Shown: positions 7,114 to 9,980 of the stretch, piece by piece
How the letters are laid out: every line of letters begins with the position of its first letter
How positions within the stretch are numbered: position 1 is the first letter of the stretch
Source: Lachnospiraceae bacterium
Lineage (GTDB): Bacteria; Bacillota; Clostridia; Lachnospirales; Lachnospiraceae
Direction of reading: 5' to 3'
DNA length: 9,980 nt
Assembly: GCA_900772675.1 (NCBI GenBank)
Contig: CAAGRM010000043.1
Coordinates: forward strand, 1-9,980
Translations under genes and position numbers: made by a program
Notes under the pieces: model-generated
What the model was told of the DNA's origin: nothing
Database searches by the model: none
The model's input: only the letters and a program-made list of their open reading frames with translations

Positions 7114-7132
7114 TTTTTCAGACACGCTCTGG
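7114..7132 (+). repeat. Short intergenic repeat, copy 1 (before ylmH)
   Basis: TTTTTCAGACACGCTCTGG here matches 17 of 19 bases of the sequence at 9460-9478 before nrdG. In both places it lies a short distance upstream of a ribosome binding site. Copy 1 lacks the matching left arm, so it cannot form the hairpin seen in copy 2. Confidence 0.5.
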
Positions 7133-7147
7133 GAAAGGGAGATTATC

Positions 7148-7912
7148 ATGAATGAGGAAGAAGTGCTGACCGGCCGGATCCGGGATCTGGCGGAACAGTG
7201 TTATCACAGGGATGTGCCTTCGCACACGGAATTCCTGACGCTGGCGGAGCAGGATCTGTTTTACCGCACGGTAAATAAAATTCCGGGTGTGCGTTACGTG
7301 CTGTCCGGCGGATACGAAGCGGCAGAGCGGAAAGCAGCGTTATTTTTACCCTCCTACGCGGAGGACGGCGACGCATCGATGCTGCCGATTGCGGTGGTGC
7401 GCATCAGCCCACTGAATGAAAAATTTGCGGACGCGCTGACGCACCGTGATTTTCTGGGATCGCTGATGAACCTCGGAGTAGAACGGTACAAGCTGGGCGA
7501 TATTCTGCTGGACGGAAGCCATGCGTATCTGATCTGCATGGCGGATATGGCGGACTATATCTGCGCAGAACTGAAAAGAGTACGCCATACGAGCGTGTAC
7601 TGTGAGGTCGAGGCGGGACTGCCGGCGGAACTCACTGAGCCGAAGACGGAGCGGAAAGAAGGCTCTGTTGCATCCGTGCGTCTCGATGCGGTGCTGTCTC
7701 TGGCATTCAACAGTTCACGGAGCAAAATGGTGCCGCTGATCGAGGGAGGCCAGGTGTTTATCAACGGCAAGCTGGTGACATCACCGAGCGCATCCTTAAA
7801 AGAAGAGGATCTCGTGACCGTACGTCATATGGGAAAATTCCGCTATGTCGGCGTGCAGAACCAGACAAAAAAGGGAAGACTGTACGTGGCAGTGGAACGA
7901 TTTGTATCATAA
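7148..7912 (+). CDS. ylmH: YlmH-type S4-domain RNA-binding protein
   Basis: A 254-residue protein starting at the ATG with AAAGGGAG 6 bases upstream. An in-frame ATG at 7040 lies inside the stem-loop and gives 36 residues unlike the family, so it is rejected. The first part follows the YlmH pattern (LTLAEQDLFYRTVNKIPGVRYVLSGGY..AERK.ALFLPSY), with a middle domain of the type NEKFADALTHRDFLGSLMNLGVERYKLGDI. Residues 177-240 are an S4 RNA-binding domain (VRLDAVLSLAFNSSRSKMV, then GGQVFINGKLV). YlmH usually sits in the cell-division cluster with sepF and divIVA. Here it stands alone between tex and trpS. In Bacillus subtilis YlmH binds the large ribosomal subunit and has been linked to ribosome-associated quality control, overlapping the S4 protein RqcP. 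A role in translation is therefore likely but inferred from the family. Confidence 0.92.
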   Translation: MNEEEVLTGRIRDLAEQCYHRDVPSHTEFLTLAEQDLFYRTVNKIPGVRYVLSGGYEAAERKAALFLPSYAEDGDASMLPIAVVRISPLNEKFADALTHRDFLGSLMNLGVERYKLGDILLDGSHAYLICMADMADYICAELKRVRHTSVYCEVEAGLPAELTEPKTERKEGSVASVRLDAVLSLAFNSSRSKMVPLIEGGQVFINGKLVTSPSASLKEEDLVTVRHMGKFRYVGVQNQTKKGRLYVAVERFVS

Positions 7913-7935
7913 TGGTTACAGTTTGCCGGGGAGCA

Positions 7936-7975
7936 ATGAGACAGCGGGCAGCGAGCTGTGACTCATCCTGGTTAT
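7936..7975 (+). terminator. Possible weak terminator after ylmH
   Basis: ATGAG (7936-7940) pairs with CTCAT (7962-7966) and CAGC (7942-7945) with GCTG (7955-7958), with an asymmetric internal loop. A poor T-rich stretch (GGTTATTTTG) follows after three bases. It is placed correctly for the end of ylmH but would be inefficient. Confidence 0.3.
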
Positions 7976-8001
7976 TTTGCGGATTTTACCGGAAAAGACC
8001 A

Positions 8002-8031
8002 TTGACAGTATTTGTGGAAAGACGGTATTAT
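8002..8031 (+). promoter_or_regulatory. Strong sigma-A promoter upstream of the trpS leader RNA
   Basis: TTGACA (8002-8007), an 18-base spacer and TATTAT (8026-8031) form the best promoter in the window. The start site is expected near 8037-8039, which coincides with the first paired base of the structured RNA and leaves a leader of about 175 nt before trpS. Confidence 0.8.
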
Positions 8032-8035
8032 AAAG

Positions 8036-8192
8036 GGTATGTAGATAGTCCGCAGTTTATCAGAAGGAGCTTGCACTCCTCCTGATACAGGCAAGTTCCC
8101 ACCCACTGCTTATTGCTTTTCATAATTGAAGCAGGGGACTTACTTGATTCGGTTCATTTTTCAACAGAAGCGGGCTTTGAAGATTACGTATC
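8036..8192 (+). ncRNA. Structured RNA in the trpS leader; candidate 6S-like RNA or cis-regulatory leader
   Basis: By eye this segment folds into a closed structure. Its ends pair in two blocks: GGTATGTAG (8036-8044) with TTACGTATC (8184-8192, with G-U pairs), and AGTCCGC (8047-8053) with GCGGGCT (8170-8176, one G-U). Inside are two hairpins. H1 is TATCAG (8058-8063) with CTGATA (8082-8087), continued by AGGAG and CTCCT. H2 is CAAGT (8092-8096) with ACTTG (8142-8146), TCCC (8097-8100) with GGGA (8135-8138), and CTGCTT (8106-8111) with AAGCAG (8129-8134). The 5' end matches the predicted start site. The closing stem, length of about 160 nt and strong promoter resemble a 6S RNA (ssrS). The absence of a T-tract and the position right before the trpS ribosome binding site fit a leader that gates translation. 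I see no T-box sequence. Identity is unsettled. Confidence 0.5.
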
Positions 8193-8211
8193 AGGGAGGC
8201 AGGAAGAGAAA

Positions 8212-9303
8212 ATGGGAAAAATTATACTGACCGGTGACAGACCGACCGGAAAGCTGCATGTAGGACATTACGTTGGTTCGCTGCGCCGCCGCGTGGAGCT
8301 GCAGAATTCCGGCGAATTCGATAAAATTTATATCATGATAGCGGATGCACAGGCGCTGACCGACAATGCGGACAACCCGGAGAAGGTGCGTCAGAATATT
8401 CTGGAGGTAGCGCTGGATTATCTTTCCTGCGGACTTGACCCGGAAAAAAGCACGATCTTTATCCAGTCGCAGATTCCGGAGCTGTGTGAGCTTTCATTCT
8501 ATTATATGAACCTTGTAACCGTTTCCAGACTGCAGAGAAACCCGACTGTAAAATCAGAAATCCAGATGAGAAACTTTGAGACGAGTATCCCGGTTGGATT
8601 CTTTACCTACCCGATCAGTCAGGCGGCAGATATTACCGCGTTCAAGGCGACAACCGTTCCGGTTGGAGAGGATCAGATGCCGATGATTGAGCAGACGCAG
8701 GAAATTGTACACAAATTCAATACCGTTTACGGCGAAGCACTCGTACAGCCGAAGATTATGCTGCCGGAAAACGATTCCTGCAGACGTCTGCCGGGTATCG
8801 ACGGAAAAGCAAAAATGAGCAAATCGCTTGGAAACTGCATTTACCTTTCCGAGGAGCCGGATGAGATCAGGAAAAAGATTATGAGCATGTACACCGATCC
8901 GGACCACATCAAGATCACCGACCCGGGCAAGATCGAAGGAAACACCGTGTTTACGTACCTCGATGCGTTCTGCCGTCCGGAGCACTTCGAGCGTTATTTG
9001 CCGGATTATGCGAATCTGGATGAGCTGAAGGCTCATTATCAGAGAGGCGGTCTTGGCGATGTTAAAGTGAAGAAGTTCCTGAACAATGTCATGCAGGAGA
9101 CCTTAGAGCCGATCCGCAACCGCAGAAAAGAGCTGGAGAAAGATATCCCGGCGATCTATGAGATGCTGAAAAAAGGCAGCGAAGAGGCAGAAAAGGTAGC
9201 AGCACAGACACTGGCAGATGTAAAAGCAGCCATGAAGATCAATTATTTCGATGACATGGAGCTGATTCACTCCCAGGCAGAGCGCTACGGAAAAGAAAAG
9301 TAA
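8212..9303 (+). CDS. trpS: Tryptophan--tRNA ligase
   Basis: A class I aminoacyl-tRNA synthetase that charges tRNA-Trp with tryptophan using ATP. The 363-residue protein starts at 8212, with AGGA 7 bases upstream and the family N-terminus [21 protein letters not shown]. An in-frame ATG at 8113 would add 33 residues encoded by the structured leader and is rejected. The HIGH-like motif is HVGH at residues 16-19 and the KMSKS loop is intact at 201-205. The sequence [16 protein letters not shown] distinguishes it from tyrosyl-tRNA synthetase and places it with Firmicute Trp[22 protein letters not shown] and the surrounding Rossmann fold are complete. The C-terminal half is the helical anticodon-recognition region. 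The gene stands alone, with its own promoter and structured leader upstream and a terminator 63 bases after the stop. Confidence 0.97.
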   Translation: MGKIILTGDRPTGKLHVGHYVGSLRRRVELQNSGEFDKIYIMIADAQALTDNADNPEKVRQNILEVALDYLSCGLDPEKSTIFIQSQIPELCELSFYYMNLVTVSRLQRNPTVKSEIQMRNFETSIPVGFFTYPISQAADITAFKATTVPVGEDQMPMIEQTQEIVHKFNTVYGEALVQPKIMLPENDSCRRLPGIDGKAKMSKSLGNCIYLSEEPDEIRKKIMSMYTDPDHIKITDPGKIEGNTVFTYLDAFCRPEHFERYLPDYANLDELKAHYQRGGLGDVKVKKFLNNVMQETLEPIRNRRKELEKDIPAIYEMLKKGSEEAEKVAAQTLADVKAAMKINYFDDMELIHSQAERYGKEK

Positions 9304-9364
9304 GTAACCTGTACACATTTTTGATTCTGGCATCATACAGGGAAAATCAAAAAAGAGAAAGATG

Positions 9365-9395
9365 GAAAAGCGGACAAGTGTAGTTCGCTTTTTCT
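9365..9395 (+). terminator. Intrinsic terminator of trpS
   Basis: AAAAGCGGAC (9366-9375) pairs with GTTCGCTTTT (9383-9392), one G-U, 7-base loop, with the T-run at 9389-9393 at the 3' end of the stem. Placement after trpS is as expected. Confidence 0.75.
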
Positions 9396-9438
9396 GCATT
9401 TGCGCAGGCGGAAAATTCCTGCCGGGCAGGAGTCTTTC

Positions 9439-9478
9439 CCGGAGTGCGTCTGAAAAGCCTTTTTCAGCCACGCTCCGG
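9439..9478 (+). repeat. Intergenic hairpin element before nrdG, containing repeat copy 2
   Basis: CCGGA (9439-9443) pairs with TCCGG (9474-9478), GCGT (9446-9449) with ACGC (9470-9473), and TGAAAA (9451-9456) with TTTTCA (9461-9466), leaving a GCCT tip and small bulges. The right arm is the 19-base sequence shared with 7114-7132. A small CCTG/CAGG hairpin (9418-9430) precedes it. It ends 23 bases before the nrdG start codon. Confidence 0.6.
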
Positions 9479-9501
9479 CGATTGACGGAGATGAGGGAAA
9501 T

Positions 9502-9980
9502 ATGATCATACATGGTTTTCAGAAATTAACATTACTGGATTATCCGGGGAAGGTGGCCTGTACGCTGTTTTCGGGCGGGTGTAATTTCCGCTGTCCCTTT
9601 TGTCAGAACGGAAACCTCGTGCAGCATCCCGAGTGGGAGCCGGTGATCTCCGAGGAGGAGATTTTTTCGGTGCTCGAAAAGCGACGCGGCGTACTTGACG
9701 GCGTCTGTGTAACCGGTGGCGAACCGACACTGGATCCGGATCTGGAGCAGTTTGTGACAAAGATCAAGAAACTGGGATATCTCGTAAAGCTCGATACGAA
9801 CGGATACCGGCCGGAGATTCTGAAAAGGCTGGTGGAAGAGAAGAAGATAGACTACGTTGCCATCGACAACAAAAACGCGCCGTCCCGGTATGGCGAGACG
9901 GCGGGGGTGAAAAAAATGGATGTGATGAAGATTAACGAAAAAATATGCCTGCGCAGTGGTCTGTCTGGCAGAGGAAAGAG
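9502..9980 (+). CDS. nrdG: Anaerobic ribonucleoside-triphosphate reductase activating protein, radical SAM (partial, 3' end outside window)
   Basis: The frame is open from the ATG at 9502, with GAGGG 4 bases upstream, to the end of the window (159 complete codons). The N-terminus IIHGFQKLTLLDYPGKVAC followed by GGCNFRCPFC is diagnostic of the NrdG2-type activase. C27, C31 and C34 form the CX3CX2C radical-SAM motif that binds the 4Fe-4S cluster. GGEPT at 72-76 is the motif that contacts SAM. The protein generates the glycyl radical on class III ribonucleotide reductase NrdD, needed for dNTP synthesis without oxygen. The nrdD gene is not in this window. Around residues 115-160 the sequence (VAIDNKNAP..YGETAG) follows the family, where I would expect MDIKN. 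After that it becomes less typical, and a frameshift near two A-runs cannot be excluded. No promoter is clear. Confidence 0.9.
   Translation, partial: MIIHGFQKLTLLDYPGKVACTLFSGGCNFRCPFCQNGNLVQHPEWEPVISEEEIFSVLEKRRGVLDGVCVTGGEPTLDPDLEQFVTKIKKLGYLVKLDTNGYRPEILKRLVEEKKIDYVAIDNKNAPSRYGETAGVKKMDVMKINEKICLRSGLSGRGK

Noticed and set aside
7040..7147. N-terminal extension of ylmH from an ATG at 7040
   Set aside because: The ATG lies inside the 7035-7084 stem and the added 36 residues do not resemble YlmH; the ATG at 7148 has a good Shine-Dalgarno sequence.
8036..8211. T-box riboswitch upstream of trpS
   Set aside because: A T-box leader is expected on family grounds, but no AGGGTGGNACCGCG-like box and no terminator with T-tract is present before the start codon.
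8113..8211. N-terminal extension of trpS from an ATG at 8113
   Set aside because: It lies within the structured RNA, has no good ribosome binding site, and TrpRS proteins begin at the [12 protein letters not shown] region.

Overview
The window looks like a chromosomal stretch of a low-to-mid GC anaerobic Firmicute, most likely a clostridial species of the Lachnospiraceae type. This is inferred from the gene families (TPM protein next to a zinc-ribbon-type membrane protein, DUF975, UPF0735/ThrR beside homoserine dehydrogenase, YlmH, the short NrdG2-type radical SAM activase) and from strong AGGAGG-like ribosome binding sites. I see no insertion sequence, phage, CRISPR, tRNA or rRNA. The region is mostly housekeeping and I found no obvious new multi-gene system. 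The most interesting material lies between the genes.

Layout. 1-1262 (+): the tail of a C-terminally anchored membrane protein, coupled by an ATGA overlap to a secreted/membrane TPM-domain protein. 1449-3138 (+): an ACT-domain regulator of the ThrR/PheB family and homoserine dehydrogenase, a compact threonine/methionine branch-point operon. A large imperfect hairpin in the 3' UTR follows, then a bidirectional terminator. 4629-3312 (-): a two-gene membrane operon, a small DUF4190-like protein followed by a DUF975 protein, converging on that shared terminator. 4840-6984 (+): the RNA-binding protein Tex, divergent from the membrane pair. 7148-7912 (+): the S4-domain protein YlmH. 8212-9303 (+): tryptophanyl-tRNA synthetase, preceded by a strong promoter and a structured RNA of about 160 nt. 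9502-end (+): the start of the activase of the anaerobic ribonucleotide reductase.

How the genes relate. Tex, YlmH and TrpS all act in RNA metabolism or translation, but each has its own leader with hairpins, so they look like neighbours rather than one operon. ThrR-Hom forms a plausible regulator-target pair. NrdG starts a separate unit after the trpS terminator.

Several upstream in-frame extensions (before thrR, the small membrane gene, tex, ylmH and trpS) were trimmed to starts with good ribosome binding sites. For ylmH and trpS the discarded extension runs through strong RNA secondary structure.
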